A stretch of DNA of 64,000 bases from Paenibacillus silvisoli (GTDB lineage Bacteria; Bacillota; Bacilli; Paenibacillales; Paenibacillaceae), in assembly GCF_030866765.1 (NCBI RefSeq), contig NZ_CP133017.1, forward strand, positions 3,392,001 to 3,456,000, written 5' to 3'. Below, one piece after another: positions 52,338 to 61,868 of this stretch. Below the pieces are notes generated by a model. The model made no database searches. It was not told where the DNA came from and was given only the letters and a program-made list of their open reading frames with translations. The stretch's first letter is position 1. Every line of letters starts with the position of its first letter. The position numbers and the translations under genes are program-made.

Positions 52338-53867
52338 TTAATATAATGGACCTGACACGGCCTCGACGGCTTTCAGCCATTTGCCGGATAGCAGCGCATT
52401 CGCCGTTCTCTCAATATCCGATGATGTAGAACGATCGTCTACGACCGGCGGAACGATCGATCGCACGCCGTTATACAAGGCGCGAGTAGCCGGCGCCAAG
52501 CGATCGGCACCTACGAAATCGGCCGCTTCCGCCGCGCAAATGAGCTCAATGGCCAGTACTTTAGCCACGTTGTCGATCACCTGTGCCGCATGTCTCGCCG
52601 CGGTCGTGCCCATCGATACATGGTCCTCCTGATTGGCGGAAGAAGGAATGGAGTCGACACTGGCCGGATGCGCGAGCACTTTATTCTCCGACACGAGAGA
52701 TGCGCTAACGTACTGCATAATCATGAGGCCGGATCCGACACCCGGGTTATGGCTCAGGAAAGCCGGCAATCCTCCTGACAGCGCCGGATTCACGAGCCTC
52801 TCCGTTCGGCGTTCGGAAATATTCGCAAGCTCGCTCATGCCGATTTTCATGAAATCCATTGCAAAAGCGATCGGCTGACCGTGAAAATTACCGCCGGATA
52901 CGACGAGCCCTTCCTGCGTGAACAACAGCGGATTATCCGTCGCGGCGTTGATTTCAACGGATAGCTTATCGAGCGCATAACCGAGCACCTGCCGTGTTGC
53001 GCCGTGCACTTGCGGCAGGCAGCGCAGCGAATAGGCATCCTGGACGCGAATGTCGCCTTGGCGAGTCGTGAGCCCGCTTCCTTTCAGCAGCGTCCGCAGG
53101 TTGCGCGCCACTCCGATTTGCTCGGGATAGGGACGCGCGAGCTGCACTTCTTCGGCGAAGGCATCCGGAATGCCGCGAAGGGATTCCAGCGTCATCGATG
53201 CGATCGCGTCGGCGATTTTAGCAAGTCGCAGTGCTTTAACGAAGACCAGCGTTCCGATCGAGGTCATGATTTGAGTCCCGTTAATAAGCGCGAGACCTTC
53301 TTTGGCCTGCAAGGCGATCGGTTTAAGGCCTGCCTGCTCAAGCGCCTTAGCGCCGGGAAGCCGTTTTCCTTGATAATACGCCTCTCCTTCGCCCATCAGC
53401 ACTAGAGCGAGATGGGAAAGCGGAGCCAGATCGCCGCTTGCGCCAAGCGAGCCTTGCTCAGGGACGACAGGATGGACGCGTTTGTTGATACAATCGATCA
53501 AGAGCTGGAGCGTTACCGGCCTTATGCCGGAATTCCCTTTGCTAAGCGCGTTGGCGCGAAGCAGCATGAGTGCGCGCACGGCCGGTTCGGACATGGGGCT
53601 GCCTACGGCGCAAGCATGGCTGCGAATCAAGTTGACTTGAAGCTTCGCCGCATCCTGCGCCGAAATAAGGACATCGCTGAACTTTCCGAAGCCCGTCGTT
53701 ACGCCGTATACGACTTGGCCTGCCGCAACGAGTTCCTCTACCATCTCCCTGCATTTGGCCACCCGCTCGCTCGCTTTGACGCTTAGGATTAGCGGCCTGT
53801 ACTCGAATGCCGCCTCAGCCACCATATCCAACGTGAGGCTTTCTCCGTCCAACACGATTGGCGTCAT
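52338..53867 (-). CDS. hutH: Histidine ammonia-lyase
   Basis: A 509-residue MIO-type ammonia-lyase with the cofactor-forming [17 protein letters not shown] and the catalytic Tyr loop [12 protein letters not shown]. It removes ammonia from histidine, the first step of the pathway. Start at ATG 53867 (AGAGGGGTG), not the codon 36 bases upstream, which lacks a site. First gene of hutHUIG. Confidence 0.96.
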   Translation of the reverse strand: MTPIVLDGESLTLDMVAEAAFEYRPLILSVKASERVAKCREMVEELVAAGQVVYGVTTGFGKFSDVLISAQDAAKLQVNLIRSHACAVGSPMSEPAVRALMLLRANALSKGNSGIRPVTLQLLIDCINKRVHPVVPEQGSLGASGDLAPLSHLALVLMGEGEAYYQGKRLPGAKALEQAGLKPIALQAKEGLALINGTQIMTSIGTLVFVKALRLAKIADAIASMTLESLRGIPDAFAEEVQLARPYPEQIGVARNLRTLLKGSGLTTRQGDIRVQDAYSLRCLPQVHGATRQVLGYALDKLSVEINAATDNPLLFTQEGLVVSGGNFHGQPIAFAMDFMKIGMSELANISERRTERLVNPALSGGLPAFLSHNPGVGSGLMIMQYVSASLVSENKVLAHPASVDSIPSSANQEDHVSMGTTAARHAAQVIDNVAKVLAIELICAAEAADFVGADRLAPATRALYNGVRSIVPPVVDDRSTSSDIERTANALLSGKWLKAVEAVSGPLY

Positions 53868-53937
53868 GTCAACACCCCTCTCGGCTTTCTCAGCTGTTAA
53901 CATCCGTGAGTCCCCTTTCTTGCTTTAGCATAAGAAA

Positions 53938-53974
53938 GGGACCGGGCGGAAGGCATTGCCTTCCACACGGTCCC
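53938..53974 (-). terminator. Strong hairpin between ccpN and hutH
   Basis: On the minus strand GGGACCG-TG-TGGAAGGCA-A-TGCCTTCC-GC-CCGGTCCC is followed by TTTCTT. It may end the gapB-ppdK-ccpN transcript or act as a leader attenuator for hutH, about 70 bases upstream of its start. Confidence 0.7.
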
Positions 53975-54138
53975 TATTTAAAAAGGGGAGGTATGTGATT
54001 GTCCAGTATCGTGCATTTCGCCAATACATTGCGATCACTCATTCCCATATGATTTGAGGTTTCAAGGTCATTGTTGCACGAGGCTGGAGTAATGTCAATA
54101 TGGATTCGGCCTATTTCCTTTTTAAGATCCCGCATGCA

Positions 54139-54807
54139 TCAAGTTTGATCTGCAATGACCTCATACAGCAATTTCATCACGGTCGTCTTCGTAATTCTAC
54201 CTACTACTTCAACTTTGGTCGGCCCTTCGGAAGACTGGAACGGCATTACGACAGGCAAACCGTCCACTTCGTGCTTTATCATTTTGCGCATGGCATCACG
54301 CACAGAGTCCTCCGGCGACACCGTTACGATGTTCGGATAGCGGGTCATAACCATACCGAGCAAAACATTCGAAGCTTGAGCATTGCCCACGGTCACCTTT
54401 AATAAATCTTTGCGCGACACAATTCCCTCCAACGCTCCGGAGCTATCAACGACAGTAAGGCTGCCGACATCTTCGAGAAATAGGGTTACAACGGCATCAT
54501 TCACGGTTGCGTTTCCGCGAAGAACGATTGGAATCCCCATAACCTCTTTGACCCTCTTATGCGCGATGTCGGATATCCCGGACTCCTGCTTTAACAACGT
54601 ACTTCCGATAAAATAACCGACTTTAGGCTTGGCGTCGATAATCCCCAACATACTAAGCAGCACCAGATCGGATCGAATGGAGGGACGGGTAACTCCGAAA
54701 TATTCGGCGATTTGCTCTCCGGTAATCGGAGCACGTTTCTGAATCAACTCTACAATTTCCAATTGGCGAGGTGACAATTCGATGGATATTCCCTCCCGCG
54801 TTAACAA
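54139..54807 (-). CDS. ccpN: CcpN-type gluconeogenic repressor
   Basis: A 222-residue regulator: an N-terminal helix-turn-helix (SIELSPRQLEIVELIQKRAP, ITGEQIAEYFGVTRPSIRSD) and two CBS domains from about residue 80 to 205 (VMGIPIVLRGNATVNDAV; YPNIVTVSPEDSVRDAM). This is the CcpN layout; in Bacillus it represses gapB and pckA, binding ATP and ADP through the CBS pair. It follows ppdK by 57 bases in the same operon as gapB. Start TTG 54807 is uncertain by a few codons. Confidence 0.92.
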   Translation of the reverse strand: MLTREGISIELSPRQLEIVELIQKRAPITGEQIAEYFGVTRPSIRSDLVLLSMLGIIDAKPKVGYFIGSTLLKQESGISDIAHKRVKEVMGIPIVLRGNATVNDAVVTLFLEDVGSLTVVDSSGALEGIVSRKDLLKVTVGNAQASNVLLGMVMTRYPNIVTVSPEDSVRDAMRKMIKHEVDGLPVVMPFQSSEGPTKVEVVGRITKTTVMKLLYEVIADQT

Positions 54808-54864
54808 TCTACTATCCCTATTGTAACCGATCTGGTGAGCAGTTCACACCGCAGCAGTTTCCAT

Positions 54865-57669
54865 TCAAAGCTCAGACCGGTGGATTTGTTCGATCTCGGC
54901 TTGGGCCGCAGCGATTCTGGCCATTGGAATTCGGAATGGCGAACAACTGACGTAATCCAGTCCGATTTCGTGACAAAATGCGATCGACGCTTTTTCACCG
55001 CCATGCTCGCCGCATATACCGGTTTTAAGTGCCGGCTTCAAGGAACGTCCCGCCGCGACTGCCATCCCGATTAATTGGCCTACCCCCTCCGTATCCAGCG
55101 CTTGGAACGGGTTATGCTGCAGAACCTTCTGATCCAAGTATTGCGTCAGAAATTTCCCTTCCGCATCATCTCGGCTGTAGCCGAATGTCATCTGTGTCAG
55201 ATCGTTCGTGCCAAACGAGAAAAAGTCAGCATGGGCGGCGATCTGGCGTGCGGTCAGAGCAGCGCGAGGCACCTCGATCATCGTACCTACCTTGTAGTTG
55301 CAAGCTCTAGCTTGCATGACCTGGCCCGCAACCCGATCCACCCTTTTCCGCAATCGTTCTAGTTCGGATGCGTGACCGACCAGCGGTATCATGATTTCAG
55401 GAATGACGGACACCCCTCTGTCCATGCAGGAAGCGGCAGCATTGAATATAGCTTCAATTTGCATATCATAGATTTCGGGATACAAAATGCCAAGTCTGCA
55501 TCCTCTTAGGCCAAGCATTGGATTGGATTCATGAAGCGAGTGCACTTTACGGATCATTTGCGCCAACAATGCCTTCTCTTCTATTGAATCTGTGTCATCC
55601 AGCTTGCGCTGCAACTCACTAGCTTTGGGTAGAAATTCGTGCAGCGGCGGATCAAGTAGTCGTATTGTGACCGAAAATCCGTCCATCGCTTGAAAGATAC
55701 CCTCAAAATCGGATTGCTGCATCGGCAGCAGCTGAGCCAGTGCCGCTTTACGTTCATCCGTTGTATCTGCCATTATCATTCTTTGCATGACCGTCAGACG
55801 GGAGGGGGCAAAGAACATATGCTCTGTCCGGCACAAGCCGATGCCCTCAGCGCCAAAGCTGCGAGCCGTCTGTGCATCGACCGGATTATCGGCATTGGCA
55901 TACACGCGTAATTTACGGATTTCATCCGCCCACTCGAGAATTTGAAGCAGCTCTGTCGTCGCAGCTGCGTCTTGGAGCGGAATCGCGCCTAAGATTACTC
56001 TGCCGCTTGCACCATCTAAGGTGACCCACTCTCCCTCCCCGATAATCCGATCACCGGCAATCATTCGGCGCGCTTCCAAATCAATTCGCACACCTTCGCA
56101 GCCGCAAACGCACGGCTTGCCCATTCCTCGTGCTACAACCGCAGCATGACTGGTCATCCCTCCGCGGCTAGTGAGAACGCCTTCCGACGCTAATACTCCA
56201 TGAATGTCTTCTGGCGTAGTCTCCGGTCGAATCAAGATGACCTGCTTACCAGTGCGGTTCCATTCGGCTGCGGTGTCCGCATCGAATGCCGCGACACCGA
56301 TCGCGGCACCCGGCGATGCCGGCAATCCTGTCGCTAATAGCTCCAGCACCTTGCTTTCATCGATTCCCCTGTGAAGCAACTGATCGAGGTGGGAAGCCTC
56401 AATTCTTTGCAATGCTTCCTCGCGGCTAATTATGCCTTCCTTCACAAAGTCAACTGCCAGCTTCATTGCCGCCTGGGCGTTTCGCTTGCCTGTTCTCGTT
56501 TGCAGCACATACAGCTTTCCGTTCTCAACAGTGAATTCAATATCCTGCATGTCCTTGTAGTGCCTTTCCAATAGCTTACAAACCTGTGCTAACTGCTCAT
56601 AGATTTCCGGCATCGCGACCTTCAGTGTATCGATGGGATAAGGCGTTCTGACCCCGGCAACCACGTCTTCTCCCTGTGCGTTGACGAGGTATTCGCCGAA
56701 CAGCTCATTGTCTCCGTTCGAAGGATTGCGCGTGAACACTACACCTGTGCCGCAGTCGTCGCCTTTATTGCCGAAAACCATGCGCTGCACGTTGACAGCC
56801 GTCCCTTGATCATCAGGGATATGGTTGATTTTCCGATAGATTTGCGCCCTGTTGTTGTTCCACGATTTAAAAACAGCTTCCACGGCCATCTTCAATTGCT
56901 CGTGTACTTGCTGCGGGAACTCTCGGCCAGTCTTCATCTTTATACACGACTTGTATTCATCTACTAAATTCCGCCAACCTTCGGACGTCACATCTTGATC
57001 AAGCTTGGCACCGGTATTTTTCTTCATTTTATGGAGAAGACTCTCGAAGTGATAAGACTCCACTCCGAGCACGATGCTGCCAAACATTTGGATTAATCTC
57101 CGGTAGCAGTCGTAAGCAAAGCGTTCATTACCGGTCAATGCAGCCAAACCCTGCACGGTATCGTCGTTCAATCCTAAATTCAGAATGGTATCCATCATAC
57201 CAGGCATAGAGGTAACGGAGCCCGATCGAACCGAAACAAGGAGCGCATTGTCAGCGTCGCCGAACCTTTGGCCGGTATCGCTTTCTAGTCTAGTAAGTGC
57301 AGATTGAATTTGCGCTAGAAGATCATCCTTCATTCGGTTCCCCATCTGAAAAAAATCATGACTGGCCTCAGTGGTAATCGTGAAGCCGTGCGGAACAGGC
57401 AGGCCGGAACGTGTCATCTCCGCCAAATTCGCGCCTTTGCCTCCGAGCAACGCTTTCATTTTCGCATTGCCTTCCGAGAATCCATATACCATTTTCAATG
57501 ACATGCGCGGTTGTTCTCCTTGTTCGGTAAGTTTGCATGGCTCCTTGCCACAAACCGAATAGAATTTTTTATAGCCGTTGGTCGGCAGCGTATCTATTAC
57601 CTCATTGCAAAACTTGCATAAAATCAATCCCAGATCGTTCTTCGGATTTGCATCGCGCTGATTATCCAT
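54865..57669 (-). CDS. ppdK: Pyruvate, phosphate dikinase with N-terminal SR1P-like zinc ribbon
   Basis: A 934-residue protein. Residues 56-934 are PPDK at its normal length (about 878): the ATP-grasp half (KALLGGKGANLAEM), the phosphohistidine loop GGMTSHAAVVARG and the PEP-binding barrel (FSFGTNDLTQMTFGYSRDD). Residues 13-46 form an extra module with C18-x2-C21 and C40-x4-C45 (GLILCKFCNEVIDTL, YSVCGKEPCK), like the GapA-binding peptide SR1P. ATG 57669 has AGGAGGGGGAAGC and overlaps the gapB stop (ATGGATAA). An internal start at 57504 with AAGGAG could also give PPDK alone. Confidence 0.93.
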   Translation of the reverse strand: MDNQRDANPKNDLGLILCKFCNEVIDTLPTNGYKKFYSVCGKEPCKLTEQGEQPRMSLKMVYGFSEGNAKMKALLGGKGANLAEMTRSGLPVPHGFTITTEASHDFFQMGNRMKDDLLAQIQSALTRLESDTGQRFGDADNALLVSVRSGSVTSMPGMMDTILNLGLNDDTVQGLAALTGNERFAYDCYRRLIQMFGSIVLGVESYHFESLLHKMKKNTGAKLDQDVTSEGWRNLVDEYKSCIKMKTGREFPQQVHEQLKMAVEAVFKSWNNNRAQIYRKINHIPDDQGTAVNVQRMVFGNKGDDCGTGVVFTRNPSNGDNELFGEYLVNAQGEDVVAGVRTPYPIDTLKVAMPEIYEQLAQVCKLLERHYKDMQDIEFTVENGKLYVLQTRTGKRNAQAAMKLAVDFVKEGIISREEALQRIEASHLDQLLHRGIDESKVLELLATGLPASPGAAIGVAAFDADTAAEWNRTGKQVILIRPETTPEDIHGVLASEGVLTSRGGMTSHAAVVARGMGKPCVCGCEGVRIDLEARRMIAGDRIIGEGEWVTLDGASGRVILGAIPLQDAAATTELLQILEWADEIRKLRVYANADNPVDAQTARSFGAEGIGLCRTEHMFFAPSRLTVMQRMIMADTTDERKAALAQLLPMQQSDFEGIFQAMDGFSVTIRLLDPPLHEFLPKASELQRKLDDTDSIEEKALLAQMIRKVHSLHESNPMLGLRGCRLGILYPEIYDMQIEAIFNAAASCMDRGVSVIPEIMIPLVGHASELERLRKRVDRVAGQVMQARACNYKVGTMIEVPRAALTARQIAAHADFFSFGTNDLTQMTFGYSRDDAEGKFLTQYLDQKVLQHNPFQALDTEGVGQLIGMAVAAGRSLKPALKTGICGEHGGEKASIAFCHEIGLDYVSCSPFRIPMARIAAAQAEIEQIHRSEL

Positions 57670-58693
57670 GCTTCCCCCTCCTCGTCATTGTTGCTTCCTT
57701 CTCAGCGACCAAACAGACCACATCGATCACACGGCTCGCATAGGCCCACTCATTGTCGTACCAAGCCAATAATTTCACTTGGTCCTCCTGAGTCATCATG
57801 CTGAGTCCGTCAATAATGGCCGACTTCTCGTTTCCAATGTAGTCGGCAGATACGAGCGGAAGCTCGTTATAGTCTACATAAGCGCCCAGTTTTCCAGCTA
57901 AAGCGATTCTAATCGCATTTTTCACATCCTCTGTCGTAACCGGCTTGCTTAGTCGGACCTGAAGATCGAGCAGCGAAACATCTTGAGTTGGCACCCTCAC
58001 AGAAATTCCTTTCATATAAGGAGCAAGAGCAGGAAGAACATCCTTCAACGCATCGCTAATTCCCGTGGATGTCGGAATGATCGAGTTGGTGCAAGCGCGC
58101 GCACGCCGCAAATCCTTGTGTCCGTTGTCGAGATGATTCTGGTCGCTTGTGAATGCATGCACCGTTGTCATCCATCCGCTTTTCACGCCAAATGCCTCAT
58201 CTAAAATATGAAGGATGGGAGCTAGACAATTGGTCGTACAAGAGGCTGCGGAAATGAGTCGATGATGGAACGGATCGTACCGCTCTTCATTGACACCCAT
58301 CACGATGGTCAAATCGGTGTCTTTGCCAGGTGAAGTAATAAGCACCCTCTTGGCTCCGGATGATTGATGGTATTCCATCGCAGGTCGATCCGTAAACTTT
58401 CCGGTTGCATCAATAACGAGATCAACGCCGTATTGCCTCCAAGGAATAGAGCTCGGATCCGGATACGAGACCACTGGGATTCGAAAACCATTAACAATCA
58501 AGAACGGATCTTCAACTTGGATTTCGGCGTCCCATTTACCATGAACGGAATCGTATTGAAGCAAATGAGCTAACGTTTCAATGGAAGCTATCGTATTGAT
58601 AAGACCCATTTTCCAAATGCCCCCATTGTGTGTTAAGGCTTTACGTAAACACAACCTGCCAATTCGTCCGGTCCCGCTCAAACCAATTTTCAT
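57662..58693 (-). CDS. gapB: GapB-type glyceraldehyde-3-phosphate dehydrogenase
   Basis: A 343-residue GAPDH with the catalytic SAASCTTNCLAP, TTVHAFTSDQ and the DGLSMM region. The NAD-selecting Asp of glycolytic GapA is replaced (INTIASIETLAHL, compare INASYSAETLAHL in B. subtilis GapB), so NADP and the gluconeogenic direction are likely. Start chosen at ATG 58693 (AAAGGTGG, canonical MKIG), although GTG 58705 is possible. It heads gapB-ppdK-ccpN, with a CcpN-like box upstream. Confidence 0.9.
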   Translation of the reverse strand: MKIGLSGTGRIGRLCLRKALTHNGGIWKMGLINTIASIETLAHLLQYDSVHGKWDAEIQVEDPFLIVNGFRIPVVSYPDPSSIPWRQYGVDLVIDATGKFTDRPAMEYHQSSGAKRVLITSPGKDTDLTIVMGVNEERYDPFHHRLISAASCTTNCLAPILHILDEAFGVKSGWMTTVHAFTSDQNHLDNGHKDLRRARACTNSIIPTSTGISDALKDVLPALAPYMKGISVRVPTQDVSLLDLQVRLSKPVTTEDVKNAIRIALAGKLGAYVDYNELPLVSADYIGNEKSAIIDGLSMMTQEDQVKLLAWYDNEWAYASRVIDVVCLVAEKEATMTRRGKHG

Positions 58694-58715
58694 TTGCTCA
58701 GCCACCTTTTCCTAT

Positions 58716-58726
58716 TGTATGTCATA
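58716..58726 (-). promoter_or_regulatory. CcpN-like operator before gapB
   Basis: On the minus strand TATGACATACA, matching the published CcpN consensus TRTGHYATAYW as I recall it. It lies 23 bases upstream of the chosen start. A near match (TATGTCATAAT) overlaps it on the other strand. Confidence 0.55.
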
Positions 58727-58840
58727 ATTATTTATATGTATGACGCATATATAATGAGATAGTTATCATTAATCATTTATTAGTGGTCATTATAAAATTA
58801 ATATTAAACCTAATTGATGTTTACTATAAATTCGCTCAAA

Positions 58841-58868
58841 AAAAAAACGCCTCCACAGGCGTTTTTTT
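58841..58868 (-). terminator. Bidirectional terminator
   Basis: AAAAAAACGCCT-CCAC-AGGCGTTTTTTT, perfect, beyond the oxidoreductase stop. Confidence 0.9.
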
Positions 58869-58913
58869 AAATGACAATTGCAATGATGTACGGAACAACT
58901 TCAGCTCGACCGA

Positions 58914-59909
58914 TCACGCTTCGCTCGGATACTTAAGTCCCCACGGCTCTCGGATCCGGTCTAACGTCTCCATGATACGTACAGTCTCGTCGACGGTCAA
59001 TACTTCGCTCTCCTTACCGCCCGCGCGCAGGCACTCCATCGCCTCGATCGCCTGGTAGAAGTGGCCGGACGGCTCGAGATCGTGCTTGAAGACGACCGGC
59101 TCCTCCCCGTTCACATGCAGCGTCGCGGCCTTGGCGAACAGGAATCTTGGAATTTCGATCCGCCCCTTCGTCCCGTAGATGACGGCTTCGTTAGTCATGG
59201 ACAGTCGTACCGAACCATGCAGGGAGGCGGTACGGCTGCCACTGTATTCGAACAGCAGCGAGAACTGCTCATCCACGCCTGTCTTGCCGATCAGGACGGA
59301 GCTCGAGATCTTGGAAGGCTGCTCTCCGCCGTACACCATCGACGCGAACGACACCGGGTAGATACCGGCGTCGAGCAGCGTGCCGCCGCCCTTTTCCTTG
59401 TTCAGCAGCCGTCCTTCGGGATTCCAGCCTGCGTCGAAGCCGAACTCGGCCTTCACGATGCGCACGTCGCCAATCGCGCCGCCGTCCAGCCACTCCCGAA
59501 CCTTGACGATCGCGGGTAGGTACCGCGTCCACATCGCTTCCAACAGGAATAGACCTTTCTGGCGGGCCAGGTCCGCAATTTCCCTAGCCTCGGCGGCGTT
59601 AATCGTGAACGGTTTCTCGCAGAGCACGGACTTGCCGCCGCGAAGCAGCGTCAGCGCGTTTTCTTTGTGGATCGGATGCAGCGTGCCGACGTAGACGATC
59701 TCGACGTCCGGATCGGCCGCGAGCTCCTCGCAGCTGCCATATGCGCGCGGGATGCCGAATTTATCGGCGAATGCCCGCGCCTTGTCGAGCGAACGTCCCG
59801 CGACGGCGACAAGCTCTGCGCCCGGCGCGTGCGGCAGCTCTGTAGCAAAGTTGTCCGAAATACCTCCCGGTCCCATAATGCCCCATTTCACAATGCGTTG
59901 TTCCGCCAT
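58914..59909 (-). CDS. Gfo/Idh/MocA-family oxidoreductase
   Basis: A 331-residue dehydrogenase: KWGIMGPGGISDNFATEL (Rossmann), VEIVYVGTLHPIHKENAL, SVLCEKPFTINAAEA with the catalytic Lys, then the C-terminal domain. It belongs to the dihydrodiol/xylose-type branch, like the gene at 22275, to which it is clearly paralogous. AAAGGAGA precedes the ATG at 59909. Substrate unknown, but a sulfatase is next upstream. Confidence 0.88.
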   Translation of the reverse strand: MAEQRIVKWGIMGPGGISDNFATELPHAPGAELVAVAGRSLDKARAFADKFGIPRAYGSCEELAADPDVEIVYVGTLHPIHKENALTLLRGGKSVLCEKPFTINAAEAREIADLARQKGLFLLEAMWTRYLPAIVKVREWLDGGAIGDVRIVKAEFGFDAGWNPEGRLLNKEKGGGTLLDAGIYPVSFASMVYGGEQPSKISSSVLIGKTGVDEQFSLLFEYSGSRTASLHGSVRLSMTNEAVIYGTKGRIEIPRFLFAKAATLHVNGEEPVVFKHDLEPSGHFYQAIEAMECLRAGGKESEVLTVDETVRIMETLDRIREPWGLKYPSEA

Positions 59910-59977
59910 GATCAAGTCTCCTTTTACCTCTCGGATAACTCTACCTTAACTCATTCGAATACGATTGCATAGCCGAC

Positions 59978-60013
59978 GCGCGAAAACGACAGCCATTATG
60001 CGGGCTGCCGTTT
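59978..60013. terminator. Bidirectional hairpin
   Basis: GCGAAAACGACAGCC / GGCTGCCGTTTC with an eight-base loop, directly after the small frame at 60015-60092. Confidence 0.65.
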
Positions 60014-60014
60014 C

Positions 60015-60092
60015 CTAGACTTCCTTCCGGATCAATGAACGCATTTTCGCTGCCGCATCCGTCGCGTAGCTGAACTTGTCGAAATATTTCAT
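60015..60092 (-). CDS. Possible 25-residue peptide
   Basis: ATG 60092 follows AGAAGGGCGCC and a stop in the same frame; 25 codons end at TAG just before a terminator. The peptide (MKYFDKFSYATDAAAKM...) is unknown and could as well be a gene relic. Confidence 0.3.
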   Translation of the reverse strand: MKYFDKFSYATDAAAKMRSLIRKEV

Positions 60093-60194
60093 GGCGCCCT
60101 TCTAATGCTTTTGAAAAAAACGCATCGATTTCAAACATAAAAAAGGAATCTGCAGCACAATCCGCTGGAAGATTTAAACTATGAGCCCGCTGTG

Positions 60195-61673
60195 TTAGCT
60201 CCGTTTATCCGATTTTTGCGGCACGACATCGCATGTTTCTTGATAAAAGGTCAATAGCCGTTCCTTCATCTCGGCAAGCACGCTGGCCAGCCTGGGGTCA
60301 TGGATGAGGTTGGTCGTCTCGCTGGGGTCTTCAACCAAATCATACAATTCATCTTGTTCATACAATCTCCGGACATATTTATAATTCATGGTCCGGCACA
60401 TCGTCGCTTTCGTGTGCTCCGGCCCTTCCTGCAGCTGCCATTGTATACGCGGCCAATATAATCCGAGACTGCCCGTTTCCGACGCGTATTCCCGCTCCAT
60501 GCAGTGAGCCTCGCCATGCAGCCTGCCTCCTTCGCAAAATACGGCATCCCGGTGAGCTTCCGTATCACCAGCGATAATGGGCAGAAGAGATTTTCCGAAA
60601 TGAGTATGATTCGTTGTCAAACCTGCCAGAGACTCTACTGTAGCGGAAAGATCGATCAGCTCAATCAGAGCATCCGTGACTCTTGGCTTCACAGGAACGC
60701 TCTTCGGCGGCTTTACGATGAAAGGGACGCGCGACAAACAATCCTCGAACGTATTCTGCGTTTTCTCCACCAGTCCGTAATCCCCGGTAAAGTCCCCGTG
60801 ATCCGAGAAAAAGAAAACCGCGGTATCGTCGTACATGTCTGCTTCCCTAAGCGCATCCATTAGCATACCGAACTGATGGTCCACTCGAGCACACATGGCA
60901 TGGTAGGTTGCCCGAAGCTCATCCCAGCGGTCTTCCGTCCAGCTCTGGAGCCGCTGTTTATCGTATATGCCTTTCAAGATGCTTGGCTTGTCATCCCACC
61001 GTTCAGGAGAGGGAATGCGAGGCGGTAGTTTGGTTCTATCGATCATGCTAAAATACGGTTCCTCCACGCCATAAGGCGGATGAGGATAAAGCAGCGGCAG
61101 ATAGATGCAAAGGGGCTTCCCTTTCGGCGCATTTCGAATCATATCTATAGCGCCTAATACATTTGCCCAGTCGCCATCGTGATATTGATCTTCTTGATCT
61201 CCTTTTTCCAGCTTGCCAGCATAGAAGGAGAAATAGTTATCGCTTTCCGGCGAACCGCGCCAAGTGTCGTAGGCGTGAAGATTCGATTCGGGACGAGGCG
61301 GCTTGTCGGGCTTGTACTTCACATGGCAATAGGCGTCGTACCCGTTCCCGGCAGGAATCAAATCATTCTTCCCGCCCCACCAAACATAATAACCGGCATC
61401 CTTTAACGTCTTAAGCAAGACGGGTTCATCTGGCTGCATCATATGATGCATGGTACGATGTCCGCGTACATGAGGGTACCAGCCGCTCATAAACGAGCAG
61501 CGACTCGGCGTGCATACGGTATTTTGACAAAATGCATTGCGGAAGGAAACGCCATCCGTTTCCACCATCCGGTCTAAATGAGGCGTAACGGCGGCAGCGT
61601 TCCCCAGATGCCCCATCGCATCGCTGCGCCATTGATCAGGGTTAAATAGAATGAGATGCGGTTTGTCTTTCAC
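60195..61673 (-). CDS. Sulfatase-family hydrolase
   Basis: A 492-residue alkaline-phosphatase-fold enzyme with LFNPDQWRSDAMGHLG (metal Asp), the formylglycine motif CTPSRCSFMSG (Cys-type C-x-P-x-R), and FFFSDHGDFTGDYG. It would desulfate a sugar or aryl sulfate and needs a formylglycine-generating enzyme not seen here. It has no signal peptide, so it is cytosolic. GTG 61673 is preceded by AAAGGAGAACG. Confidence 0.9.
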   Translation of the reverse strand: MKDKPHLILFNPDQWRSDAMGHLGNAAAVTPHLDRMVETDGVSFRNAFCQNTVCTPSRCSFMSGWYPHVRGHRTMHHMMQPDEPVLLKTLKDAGYYVWWGGKNDLIPAGNGYDAYCHVKYKPDKPPRPESNLHAYDTWRGSPESDNYFSFYAGKLEKGDQEDQYHDGDWANVLGAIDMIRNAPKGKPLCIYLPLLYPHPPYGVEEPYFSMIDRTKLPPRIPSPERWDDKPSILKGIYDKQRLQSWTEDRWDELRATYHAMCARVDHQFGMLMDALREADMYDDTAVFFFSDHGDFTGDYGLVEKTQNTFEDCLSRVPFIVKPPKSVPVKPRVTDALIELIDLSATVESLAGLTTNHTHFGKSLLPIIAGDTEAHRDAVFCEGGRLHGEAHCMEREYASETGSLGLYWPRIQWQLQEGPEHTKATMCRTMNYKYVRRLYEQDELYDLVEDPSETTNLIHDPRLASVLAEMKERLLTFYQETCDVVPQKSDKRS

Positions 61674-61806
61674 GAAATCGTTCTCCTTTCATGCTGAAGT
61701 GCGATGTACGATCCGCTGCAACAGTTCTTCAAATTCCAATATGCATGGATTGATTTTATACCCATTCTAGAAAACAAGTTGGAAATCCTTTCTAATAAAG
61801 CAATTG

Positions 61807-61868
61807 AATATGCAATAACAATAAGAGCTTTGGCGGCATCGCCAAAGCTCTTATTGTTATTGCATATT
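61807..61868. terminator. 29-bp perfect inverted repeat spanning the aldehyde dehydrogenase stop
   Basis: Arms 61807-61835 and 61840-61868 match without mismatch around the four-base loop GCAT. The right arm includes the last four codons and the stop of the gene at 61857. Confidence 0.9.

Noticed and set aside
53938..53974. A confirmed HutP antiterminator
   Set aside because: No regular UAG triplet series was seen and hutP is not present, so only a hairpin is reported.
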